64,000 nucleotides of DNA, from positions 124,001 through 188,000 of the forward strand of contig JARLHX010000092.1 of assembly GCA_031292035.1 (NCBI GenBank). Direction: 5' to 3'. The stretch comes from Negativicutes bacterium (GTDB lineage Bacteria; Bacillota_C; Negativicutes; Sporomusales_B; JARLHX01). The notes below the pieces were generated by a model that was not told where the DNA came from, searched no databases, and saw only the letters and a list, made by a program, of their open reading frames with translations. Shown here piece by piece: positions 16,129 to 23,648 of this stretch; the stretch's first letter is position 1, and each line of letters begins with the position of its first letter. The position numbers and the translations under genes are program-made.

Positions 16129-16689
16129 TTATTGGGTTAGCCGGAAGGTGTGGCGCTGGGGATGCCAGCTGCTGTCGCCGAGGTAGATTTCCCGGGGATG
16201 GATGGGGCGGCCGTCCATGAAGAGATCGAAATCGATGTAACTGGCGTTTTCAACCCGGAAGTTGAGTCCGTCCGAACCGCCGGCGGTGTCGAATTTGAAA
16301 CGCAGTTTGTCATTGGCGTAGTCGACTTCACGCCCGCCCACGGCGAAATGGTTCCCCCCGCCTGACTGGCGGGCGTCAAACCAGAACCGCTCCTGGATGT
16401 CGGAGTATACTTTAAAGCTGTCATCAGCCTCCAGCCGATGACCCCGCACGCGAACGAATTGTCCGTCGGTGCGGATGACGCCGCTGAAGACATGTCCTTC
16501 GCCGTGGGTTGCCGTCCAGATGTGGAAGCCGTGCTCATCCTGCCAGATGTAGAACCCTTTCGCGCCGCCAGGGCGGAATTGGTCGGGTTTGCCGTCGATG
16601 TCGGCCTTGCCTGACCAGGCGAAGGCGCTGCCGGCCAGGGCGAGGATAAATAGTCCAGTGAGAAGGGCAATCAGCCATTTACTGCGCAT
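16129..16689 (-). CDS. Secreted protein, unknown function
   Basis: 186 residues with a clear signal peptide (hydrophobic core residues 5-22, cleavage after AFA). The mature part is beta-strand-like, with DEHGFHIWTATHGEGHVFSG and repeated aromatic and charged residues, and few cysteines. No family recognised. A GGAGCG site precedes the ATG. The next gene upstream, also on the minus strand, encodes another small secreted protein, suggesting a co-expressed envelope pair. Confidence 0.65.
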   Translation of the reverse strand: MRSKWLIALLTGLFILALAGSAFAWSGKADIDGKPDQFRPGGAKGFYIWQDEHGFHIWTATHGEGHVFSGVIRTDGQFVRVRGHRLEADDSFKVYSDIQERFWFDARQSGGGNHFAVGGREVDYANDKLRFKFDTAGGSDGLNFRVENASYIDFDLFMDGRPIHPREIYLGDSSWHPQRHTFRLTQ

Positions 16690-16752
16690 TGTTTATTCAC
16701 GCTCCTTTATTATGGTCGGGGGAGTGCTCTTCGTCGCCAGGCAGTGCCGGTT

Positions 16753-17205
16753 TTACCAGCGTTTCCACCAGGAGATGAAGAAGGAATCGTGGTTTTCGTA
16801 GGACTCATGGTCTTCGCGGAAGAAGACGAATACGCCGTCGTGCATGTAGCCGACGCTGACCAGTTCGTTGTCGCGGTCATAGAAAAGGATGGCGTCGGAA
16901 ACATAATGGCCGTGGTGATAGAAGCCTTCACCTCTCCAGTGGTAAGCGCGGAGACCCGGGAAGCGGTGGTCCCATTCGCGGCCTTCAACCCGCTCCAGGC
17001 GGTGGTGGTCGCGCATGGTGTCGAAGCGGTCATGCCAGCCGAAGGGCATCCCCCGCTCGGAATCGTTATCGCCATGGTGGGTGTGATGCCAGTTGTTGTC
17101 GTTATCATAGTGCTGGTCGTTGTGCCAGTCATGCTGGGCACTGGCGGTGACCGACATCAGGAGCAGTACTGATAAGGTTAATACAATCATCAATGTCTTT
17201 TTCAT
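16753..17205 (-). CDS. His/Asp-rich secreted protein
   Basis: 150 residues with a signal peptide (residues 1-23, cleavage near ASAQ). The start of the mature chain is extremely rich in His, Asp, Asn and Trp (HDWHNDQHYDNDNNWHHTHH), followed by a compact C-terminal domain rich in Tyr/Phe (GYMHDGVFVFFREDHE). The composition suggests metal binding outside the membrane, but that is inference and no family was recognised. AGAGGAGGT precedes the ATG. Confidence 0.65.
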   Translation of the reverse strand: MKKTLMIVLTLSVLLLMSVTASAQHDWHNDQHYDNDNNWHHTHHGDNDSERGMPFGWHDRFDTMRDHHRLERVEGREWDHRFPGLRAYHWRGEGFYHHGHYVSDAILFYDRDNELVSVGYMHDGVFVFFREDHESYENHDSFFISWWKRW

Positions 17206-17550
17206 GCTAGCTACCTCCTCTGGATTTTAAGGGATGGAACGAGCGCCCGCTTTTTCACCTCCTTTTCGGAATGACCAGTCAGTCAATCGTTGTTAGTCTA
17301 TTGGGTAATGATTCACGGCTGCGGTATTTTGTCAGATACCTGCCGGGAATGGCTGCGGCAATTTTTATGTTGAGTCTCTTGCTTTGCCTTTGACTCTAGT
17401 ATAAGGGAAATGTGTGACAAATGTATGATAAGTACCAAGTTTTTTCCACGGCAATTTCTGACATGGTTTTCGAAAGGCGGGGCGAAATGTGGAATGATTT
17501 TGCTGCGCAGGCAATATGGTAGCAGTGACAGGAAAGGGGGAAAGGGTAAG
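17206..17550. other. Intergenic region with possible TetR-like operator
   Basis: No gene is seen in these 345 bases between divergent units. TGACCAGTCAGTCA at about 17270-17284 has TGAC/GTCA ends typical of TetR-family operators and lies upstream of the His-rich secreted gene; low confidence. A plus-strand ORF start at 17410 is only the 5' extension of the phospholipase frame. Confidence 0.35.
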
Positions 17551-18588
17551 ATGCCGCAGGCGATCACCCATTATCTGGTTGCCTGGGAGGCGATGGAGAA
17601 AATCAGTCGGCCTCTCTGGGAAAAATACGGCAATTATGCCGGATTCGGCTCGTTCGGACCGGATTTATTTTATGTCAAGGATGTTTTTAACCGCTGGTTT
17701 GAGCCGGAGCTGAGCTGGGATGCTGTGGCCGATCTGCAGCATTGGGGCGGGTCGCTGGATTTATTTTGTGCCATGCTGGACGTTGTTCGAGAAGAATATG
17801 ATGTCGCCAGCGCCGCCGGTGAAAAGCTGTTGGCGTTTGCTATGGGATACTACAGTCATGTGATTACTGACGTCGTTTTTCATCCTTATGTGTACCGGTG
17901 TTCCCTCGATCACTGGCACAGCCACCAGCCGCCGGAGCATCGCCGACTCCACAAGCGGGTGGAGGAGCTCATTGATCTGGAGCTTCTGGCTTTCAAGGGC
18001 AAGGGGCTGCCGTCGCCCGATATTTTCCGGGTGCGGTGCGATGCCGACGGCCGGGGTCTGCTGGATGGCGATCTGGTCATGCTGCTCAGCGAGTGTCTGC
18101 CGCGGATTTATGGCGACAGAGCCCCAGTTCTGAGCGGTTGGCCCAAGCGGTATGGGATTGACGCCCCGGATCATCCTGTCAACGCAGCCTACAGCGATTT
18201 TGCGGCGATTGTCGGCGTGCTGTATGGCACGCAAAATAGCCTGTTCAGTCCGGAGGAAGCAGAAGCTTGCCGTCTGCCGGGACCGTGGCGGACAGAGGGG
18301 CTGAGCGCTGGTTTGACCTATTCAGTTCGCGATTTATATGGTCTGGCGGTGAATGCGGTGCAGCGGATGATGGCTGTGACCTGCGATTTTTGGCAGACCG
18401 ACGAGCAGGATGCCAAGGACTTTTTCGCTGACAGCGGCACGCTATATTTGGAGCAGGACTGGAATGCCGACACCGGGCTGCCGGCAGCATGGAACGAGGA
18501 GCCGGCCAACCTGGCGGCCGATGTTTCGCGCTTCGACTTTGGGGTGGAGCTCCTGGCAACCAATTACCGCCGCTGCCAGAGGGGTTAA
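17551..18588 (+). CDS. Zinc-dependent phospholipase C-like protein
   Basis: 345 residues. It starts MPQAITHYLVAWEAME; the pattern of H and D in ITHY, GSFGPDLFY, MGYYSHVITDVVFHPY and EHRRLHKRVE fits the zinc-dependent phospholipase C / S1-P1-like fold (PF00882), in which three metal ions are held by His and Asp. No signal peptide is seen, unlike secreted clostridial enzymes. ATG 17551 is chosen because GGGGGAAAGGG lies just upstream and the family begins at this point. Substrate unknown. Confidence 0.75.
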   Translation: MPQAITHYLVAWEAMEKISRPLWEKYGNYAGFGSFGPDLFYVKDVFNRWFEPELSWDAVADLQHWGGSLDLFCAMLDVVREEYDVASAAGEKLLAFAMGYYSHVITDVVFHPYVYRCSLDHWHSHQPPEHRRLHKRVEELIDLELLAFKGKGLPSPDIFRVRCDADGRGLLDGDLVMLLSECLPRIYGDRAPVLSGWPKRYGIDAPDHPVNAAYSDFAAIVGVLYGTQNSLFSPEEAEACRLPGPWRTEGLSAGLTYSVRDLYGLAVNAVQRMMAVTCDFWQTDEQDAKDFFADSGTLYLEQDWNADTGLPAAWNEEPANLAADVSRFDFGVELLATNYRRCQRG

Positions 18589-18664
18589 GGTTCATTTTCA
18601 GGATGTACTATTTTGGGCTGTATGGTATAATTAGGGCATGTTTGGATAAGGAGGAGAAGAAAAA

Positions 18665-18796
18665 ATGGCTGGCTGCAACGAAGCGAACTGCACCTGCCCG
18701 AAGGTTGAGTGCGAAAGGCACGGCAAGTGCTGTGAATGTATCAATCATCATCGTAAACTGGGCAATCAGGTTTCTTGCATGAGAGATAAAAAATAG
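18665..18796 (+). CDS. Cys-rich 43-residue microprotein
   Basis: A short gene starting at ATG 18665 behind a textbook AAGGAGGAG (18649-18657). The product MAGCNEANCTCPKVECERHG continues KCCECINHHRK and ends VSCMRDKK. Eight cysteines and a HGKCCEC block suggest a metal- or cluster-binding knuckle; similar short Clostridia proteins exist (DUF6485-like), though I assign that only tentatively. It is followed at once by a strong terminator, so it is a free-standing transcript end. Confidence 0.75.
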   Translation: MAGCNEANCTCPKVECERHGKCCECINHHRKLGNQVSCMRDKK

Positions 18797-18806
18797 GTGC
18801 TCGTTA

Positions 18807-18846
18807 AAAACGACCCTGTCTTCGATTTTGAAGACAGGGTCGTTTT
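18807..18846. terminator. Strong terminator
   Basis: A perfect 17-bp stem from AAAACGACCCTGTCTTC to its complement, with a six-base loop, A before and T after. It ends the microprotein transcript. Confidence 0.8.
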
Positions 18847-18951
18847 CGGCTGTTTATGGCAGGGATGTATTTATGTAACCAGGACATAATAGTGGAAAGG
18901 GGTGTGGCTGGAGGCGAACGGACCGGCCGCGCCGGCGTGAGGGGGATTTCG

Positions 18952-19146
18952 GTGGCAGTGGAAAGGACCAAGACCGGCAACCTGGAATTTGAATTCCACG
19001 ACCATATCGGCAGCGCCCACCTAATCATCACTGATACCGATACCGGACAGTCGGTGACTTTGAAGTCGGAAACCATCAGCGCTGTCCTTGGCCTGGAAAG
19101 CATGAATACCAAATCGATACTGAAGGAATTCACCCGCAAGATCTGA
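18952..19146 (+). CDS. Small conserved-looking protein, unknown
   Basis: 64 residues from GTG 18952, preceded by GAGGGGG at six bases; the frame is open further upstream (from 18856) but without a better start. The product is strand-rich, with FEFHDHIGSAHLIITDTDTG, and resembles no family I know. It lies between two terminator/promoter signals as a single gene. Confidence 0.5.
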   Translation: MAVERTKTGNLEFEFHDHIGSAHLIITDTDTGQSVTLKSETISAVLGLESMNTKSILKEFTRKI

Positions 19147-19264
19147 GGGACATCCGGTCTCAGGCAAAATTCTAAGGTTACGGGGCAGGGCTTGTCTGAC
19201 CTGGCTTTGCCGCGATACAGTACTGGTTTTTTCGCTCGGTCGCTCATTTGGCGCCCGGCTTTGC

Positions 19265-19293
19265 TTTGCCGGCCGGACAAGTTATGGTATAAT
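19265..19293 (+). promoter_or_regulatory. Promoter of the secreted 167-residue protein
   Basis: TTTGCC (19265-19270), 17 bases, and a perfect TATAAT (19288-19293), about 32 bases before the start codon. Confidence 0.5.
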
Positions 19294-19325
19294 GAAACAA
19301 AGCTTACATACAGGAGGTATCCTTA

Positions 19326-19829
19326 ATGGGTCGTTTTGCAAAAGTAGCTATCATGCTTTGTCTGTGCGTCTTAGTTGCCGCCTTTTCCTCATCCTGGGCC
19401 CAGGCCGCGCCGGAGCAGGCAATGGCCAAACCCACCAAACTGGTGTTGAAAGTTGCGGTTGATGATCCGAAACTGTGGGAGTTCACTTTTCTGACCCGCG
19501 ACGGCGACTTCGCTAAACCGGTCAGTATCGTGGTAATCTGGGACACCGGCAGCGTCACCGGGGATGGCAAAACCGAGATGGCCATCGCCCAGGGCAAGCT
19601 GAACGGTGACGTGACCATCACTACCGAGCGCAATACCTATGTCAACTACCGGGTTGCGGTGCGCGGACCGAAGAATGTCCAACTGGGCTCGCTCAGCATG
19701 CAGGTCAAGAATATCGGCCAGACCGAGTTTATCAATGTCTCTACCCCGGAATTTACCGAACCCAAGCTCACCTATGGCAGCCAGACAGACCCTGACCATG
19801 TCAATCAGCCTAACCCCTATAATCGATAG
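19326..19829 (+). CDS. Secreted protein, unknown function
   Basis: 167 residues with a signal peptide (core residues 6-22, cleavage near WAQAA). The mature chain looks like an all-beta domain (KLVLKVAVDDPKLWEFTFLT, then VSIVVIWDTGSVTGDGKTEM) ending in a polar tail. No recognised family. CAGGAGGT lies eight bases before the ATG; own promoter and terminator. Confidence 0.65.
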   Translation: MGRFAKVAIMLCLCVLVAAFSSSWAQAAPEQAMAKPTKLVLKVAVDDPKLWEFTFLTRDGDFAKPVSIVVIWDTGSVTGDGKTEMAIAQGKLNGDVTITTERNTYVNYRVAVRGPKNVQLGSLSMQVKNIGQTEFINVSTPEFTEPKLTYGSQTDPDHVNQPNPYNR

Positions 19830-19856
19830 GGTGTATGCCCGGTATCCAGCTGCAAT

Positions 19857-19888
19857 AAAAGGGCCGCCATTTGCTGGCGGCCCTTTTT
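19857..19888. terminator. Bidirectional terminator
   Basis: AAAAGGGCCGCC pairs with GGCGGCCCTTTT; it lies between convergent genes and suits both. Confidence 0.85.
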
Positions 19889-19899
19889 GTTGTTTGTCG

Positions 19900-20358
19900 C
19901 TATTTTCCCAGAGCGGTCAGCACTTCGCCGATATCAGGCAGTTCGGGGATGTCGTAAACTTTTACCCAGACGACTTTGCCATTTTCATCGATGATGACGT
20001 TGGCCCGCTCGGAAAAGCCCTCGACCTCGCGGAAGAGACCATAGGCGGCAGCCACGCCGCCATGGGGCCAAAAATCAGCCAGCAGCTTGACGGTGGCAAC
20101 TCCCAGCTCTTTGGCCCAGGCGTTTTTGGAGGGATAGGCATCAATGCTCAGCCCCAGGGGAACGGTGTTGAGCTTTTCGAACTCGGCTAGGTTGGCTTCC
20201 AGGGATTTCATCTGCTCGGCGCACACCCGGGTCCAGGCCAGCGGGTGCCAGGATAAGAGAACTTTTTGGCCCCGATAGGAGCTAAGGTCGACCAATTCCC
20301 CCCGGTTGTCCTTCAGAATAAATCCGGGGGCGGTGTCGCCAACGGTGATTCGGCTCAT
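19900..20358 (-). CDS. Peroxiredoxin (AhpC/TSA family)
   Basis: 152 residues. The thioredoxin-fold peroxidase begins VGDTAPGFILKDNRGELVDL; the peroxidatic cysteine is in HPLAWTRVCAEQ at about residue 46, with the preceding Thr of the usual T-x-x-C motif. No second conserved cysteine is obvious, so a 1-Cys or external-thiol mechanism is possible. It would remove hydroperoxides in the cytoplasm. AGGAGAT precedes the ATG. It is divergent from the DUF1003 gene. Confidence 0.88.
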   Translation of the reverse strand: MSRITVGDTAPGFILKDNRGELVDLSSYRGQKVLLSWHPLAWTRVCAEQMKSLEANLAEFEKLNTVPLGLSIDAYPSKNAWAKELGVATVKLLADFWPHGGVAAAYGLFREVEGFSERANVIIDENGKVVWVKVYDIPELPDIGEVLTALGK

Positions 20359-20596
20359 GCAATCTCCTCCTGTTTATCATAGTGCCGCGGCCGGCAGCCG
20401 CGAAAAGACATGGTATTATAATCTAGATTTCTGCGCGGCGGCGGTGGTTCCTTCTTTTGGGCTGGCAAGATTTGGTCCGGCGGGGAGGAGTTTGACCGGC
20501 GCTGTGGAAGGTATTTCCATACTATACTCGGTTTCGGTAACACCATATTATTCTCTCCGGCCGCTGGGCGAAGAATGCAAAAGAAAGAGAGGCGAC

Positions 20597-21136
20597 ATGA
20601 TGACCGAAGGGAAACATCCCCGGGGACCGGTGGCCCACTTTACTCATAAGGGACATGTGATTGCCAATGTCAACGAGGAATTTCAGAAAAAATCAAGCCT
20701 TGGGCAGCGGGTGGCGGACAGGGTGGCTCAGGTGGTGGGCAGCTGGCCGTTCATCATCATTCAGAGCGCCGTCATCGCCGCCTGGATGGCTGTTAATTCC
20801 TATCTATTATATAAAGGGGCGACCCAGCCTGGCTTTTTTGACGCCTGGGACCCTTATCCCTTTATCTTGCTAAACTTGGTGCTGAGTTTTCAGGCGGCCT
20901 ATACCGGCCCGGTGGTGATGATGAGTCAGAACCGCCAGTCGGAGAAAGACCGGCTGATGGCTGAGCACGATTATCATATCAATGTGAAGGCTGAAGAGGA
21001 AATCGCGGTGATCATGGAGCATCTGGCCTATCAGGATGAGCTGCTGCACGAAATGAAGGGGCAGATGGATGCACTGGTGTTGGCCATGGCCAAAAACGAG
21101 CCTGGCTTTGGGGCATGGACCAAGGACCGGGTGTGA
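20597..21136 (+). CDS. DUF1003 membrane protein
   Basis: 179 residues. Two membrane helices (about residues 48-68 and 88-108) flank the conserved FDAWDPYPFILLNLVLSFQAAYTGPVVMMSQNRQ block that defines DUF1003; a cytosolic coiled C-terminus follows. The long open frame starts at 20306, inside the peroxiredoxin gene's upstream region, but AGAGAGG before ATG 20597 marks the likely start. Function of the family is unknown. It is followed 19 bases later by a CoA-binding protein. Confidence 0.85.
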   Translation: MMTEGKHPRGPVAHFTHKGHVIANVNEEFQKKSSLGQRVADRVAQVVGSWPFIIIQSAVIAAWMAVNSYLLYKGATQPGFFDAWDPYPFILLNLVLSFQAAYTGPVVMMSQNRQSEKDRLMAEHDYHINVKAEEEIAVIMEHLAYQDELLHEMKGQMDALVLAMAKNEPGFGAWTKDRV

Positions 21137-21155
21137 CGGTAGGGGAGGAAAGGCT

Positions 21156-21923
21156 ATGAATGATCAGATTTGCTCATTCTTGCGGCAAAAGGTCTGGGCG
21201 GTTGTCGGCGCTTCGGCCAATCCGGAAAAAGTCGGCTATAAAATAGTGGCTGTGCTGCGGCGGTATGGGTATACTGTCTATGCGGTCAATCCCAAGGAGA
21301 CGTCCATTGATGGGGAGCCCTGTTATCCGTCGCTTGCCGATCTGCCGGCCGTGCCGGACGCTGTTGATGTGGTGGTGCCACCGGCGGTGGCGCTGGACAT
21401 CGTCGGCCAGTGCCGGCAGCTGGGAATCAAGAAGGTATGGTTTCAGCTTGGTGTGGCCAACAGTGCGGTGATTGCCGCTGCCGGCGCGCAGGGCCTGGAC
21501 TTTGTCCATGGCAGGTGTGTGATGGTGGAAAGCAGCAAAATCTTTCTGCTGGGCCACAAGATCTGGGCGGTCGTCGGCAAGGGTCCGGAGGCGGCGCGGT
21601 TGACCCAGTTCCTGGCCTCCAGGGGCTATGAAGCCTATCCAGTGTATCGCGGCGCTAAGGCAGGCAGCGGTTTTGCCGCTCTGGGCAGGCTGCCTCTGCT
21701 GCCAGAGGCGGTGGTAATTGCTGCCTCGGGCCCGGTGGCGGAGGCGGCGGTGCGCGATAGCGCCAGCCTTGGCCTGAGCGCCATTTGGATCGAGGCCGGA
21801 TTTTCCGGCGATGGCCTGCTGGAGCTAGCGGTGTCCCTGGGTCTGGCTGTTGTCCACGACGCCGGACTAGAGAAGGAGTTTTCCCAGGTTATCGCCTGCC
21901 GGTCAGGCAGCCCGGTGACCTGA
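21156..21923 (+). CDS. Tandem CoA-binding domain protein
   Basis: 255 residues. The first half is a canonical CoA-binding (YccU-like) Rossmann domain: KVWAVVGASANPEKVGYKIV, then VYAVNPKETSIDGEPCYPSL and the HGRCVMVE end. The second half begins again at KIWAVVGKGPEAARLTQFLA and repeats the fold in a degenerate form, so the gene is an internal duplication. GGGGAGGAAAGG precedes ATG 21156. The ligand is likely CoA or a nucleotide; the role is unknown. Confidence 0.8.
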   Translation: MNDQICSFLRQKVWAVVGASANPEKVGYKIVAVLRRYGYTVYAVNPKETSIDGEPCYPSLADLPAVPDAVDVVVPPAVALDIVGQCRQLGIKKVWFQLGVANSAVIAAAGAQGLDFVHGRCVMVESSKIFLLGHKIWAVVGKGPEAARLTQFLASRGYEAYPVYRGAKAGSGFAALGRLPLLPEAVVIAASGPVAEAAVRDSASLGLSAIWIEAGFSGDGLLELAVSLGLAVVHDAGLEKEFSQVIACRSGSPVT

Positions 21924-21957
21924 GCGATATTTCGAAAAAAATCCGGGAGGAAAGCGG

Positions 21958-22695
21958 ATGAAAAGCGAAATTGCAGCACGGTTGAAACTGAAGTACTCGC
22001 CGGTGGCCATTCAATTCGGGGAGGCTAAACCGGACGGAGCTCTGGAATTTATTGAGGGACGCCGGGGGTGCGTGGCAGCTATGCTGACGGCGGCGGCCAA
22101 AGGCCGGACGGCGGTTTTCAGCCGTGCCAATTGCGGTTGCCCGGGCGGCGTGGTGGGGTTGGGGTTTGGCAACAGTCATCTTCATTTCCCCGGTGGGTTT
22201 GATTATTTTCTGTCCACTGGCCGGGGTGAGGGCTATCCGGAGGGCGAGGGCTACAAGAAGACTCCCGGACTGGTGAAGACTTTCACCGATGTGTTGCCAT
22301 ATACCGATATTCCTTATCAATACGTTGTCTTCCGGCCGCTCGCCGAAGCTGAGGCATCGCCGGCAATGGTAGTGTTTTACGCCAACCCCGATCAGCTGTC
22401 GGCCCTGGTGGTACTGGCCAACTATGATCGCCCGGGCAACGAGAATGTCATCATCCCCTTTGGGGCAGGCTGCCATTCGACCTGCCTGATCCCCTGGCAC
22501 GAGGCCTCAAAGGAGGCGCCACGGGCGGTGGTAGGCATGACTGACATCACGGCCCGGCCGTATATCGACGCCGATCTGTTGTCCTTCAGTATGCCGTATG
22601 GCCTTTTTCGGGAGATGGAGGACAATGTGGCCGGCAGTTTCCTGGATAAGAAGGACTGGCAGAAGGTGGCTGCACGGATTCCCGATTCCAAGTAG
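21958..22695 (+). CDS. DUF169 family protein
   Basis: 245 residues. YSPVAIQFGEAKPDG at the N-terminus, the Cys group FSRANCGCPGG (about residue 60) and PFGAGCHSTCLIPWHEA (about 170) match DUF169, a family common in anaerobes that may bind a metal or cluster through these cysteines; the activity is unknown. GGGAGGAAAG precedes the ATG. It is part of a same-strand run of four genes (20597-23417). Confidence 0.85.
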   Translation: MKSEIAARLKLKYSPVAIQFGEAKPDGALEFIEGRRGCVAAMLTAAAKGRTAVFSRANCGCPGGVVGLGFGNSHLHFPGGFDYFLSTGRGEGYPEGEGYKKTPGLVKTFTDVLPYTDIPYQYVVFRPLAEAEASPAMVVFYANPDQLSALVVLANYDRPGNENVIIPFGAGCHSTCLIPWHEASKEAPRAVVGMTDITARPYIDADLLSFSMPYGLFREMEDNVAGSFLDKKDWQKVAARIPDSK

Positions 22696-22748
22696 AGCGA
22701 GAGACCGTTTGGCGTATACCGGCAGGCGGCTAAAGGCAGGGAGGAACG

Positions 22749-23417
22749 ATGATCATTATAGAGGAAGCCTTTCGCAGCGCTTTTCCTGGAGCCAACCTGG
22801 GGGTGCTGGCGATGGGCGGCGTAGTCAATCCTGCGACCCATCCCGGGCTGGAGGGCCGTAAGACTGAACTGGAGAACGGGCTCAGGGCCAGATTCGCCGG
22901 TGCTGACAGAGCCTCGCTGAAGCAATTGGCGGCGGTCAAAGCCTATGATGCTTACTACCGGAATTTTGACAAGAGCTATCATGTGTTGCTGCAGCTGGAA
23001 TCGGTGGCGCTGAAGGGGAAGGTCATCCCCAGCGTGGCGGCGTTGGTAGAGGCGATGTTCATGGCTGAGCTCAAGAATATGCTGCTCACCGCCGGTCATG
23101 ATCTGGATAAAGTGGCCGGACCGCTCACTCTCGGTGTTTCCGCGGGGGGCGAGACCTATCAGGGTATCCGCGGCCGGCAGGAGACGATGAAGGCCGGGGA
23201 CATGATGATTAGTGACACGGGCGGAATTATTTCCAGTGTGCTCTATGGGCCGGATGCCCGTACCTCGATCGCCTCTGACACCAGCAGGGTGATGTTTACC
23301 GTCTACGCTCCGGCAGGGGTCGGTGCGGCGGCGGTGGCGGCTCACCTTGGCGATATCGAAGGGTATGTGCGCCTGGTGGCGCCGGCCGCGCTGACGCTGA
23401 CTTCAGCCGTCCTCTAA
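22749..23417 (+). CDS. B3/B4 domain protein
   Basis: 222 residues matching the stand-alone B3/B4 domain of phenylalanyl-tRNA synthetase beta: early FPGANLGVLAMGGV, then VKAYDAYYRNFDKSYHVLLQLESVALKGKV with the family's PSV and GGETYQGIRG. Free-standing copies are thought to edit tRNA or amino acids, or to bind sugars; here unknown. GGGAGGAACG precedes the ATG. It ends the DUF1003-CoA-DUF169 gene string. Confidence 0.75.
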   Translation: MIIIEEAFRSAFPGANLGVLAMGGVVNPATHPGLEGRKTELENGLRARFAGADRASLKQLAAVKAYDAYYRNFDKSYHVLLQLESVALKGKVIPSVAALVEAMFMAELKNMLLTAGHDLDKVAGPLTLGVSAGGETYQGIRGRQETMKAGDMMISDTGGIISSVLYGPDARTSIASDTSRVMFTVYAPAGVGAAAVAAHLGDIEGYVRLVAPAALTLTSAVL

Positions 23418-23444
23418 GCAGATAGATCCCAAAACAGGCACAAC

Positions 23445-23494
23445 AAGAGGCCGACCTGGCTGATCCGCACGTGACAGCCGGTCGGCCTCTTTTG
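23445..23494 (+). terminator. Terminator after the B3/B4 gene
   Basis: AAGAGGCCGACC pairs with GGTCGGCCTCTT across a 23-base loop that has its own small stem; T run follows. Confidence 0.75.
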
Positions 23495-23648
23495 CATTAC
23501 ATTGCTTAAAATTGCCAATTTTCAACAAAAAAGGGATTGTTGGGAGGAATAGGGGCTATGGCGTCAAATATAATTATTGTATTTTCGCTTATTTATAGCA
23601 AATTTTGGATCTAACTCGAGATTATCGTTGCGGTTGGGATGGGTGGGA

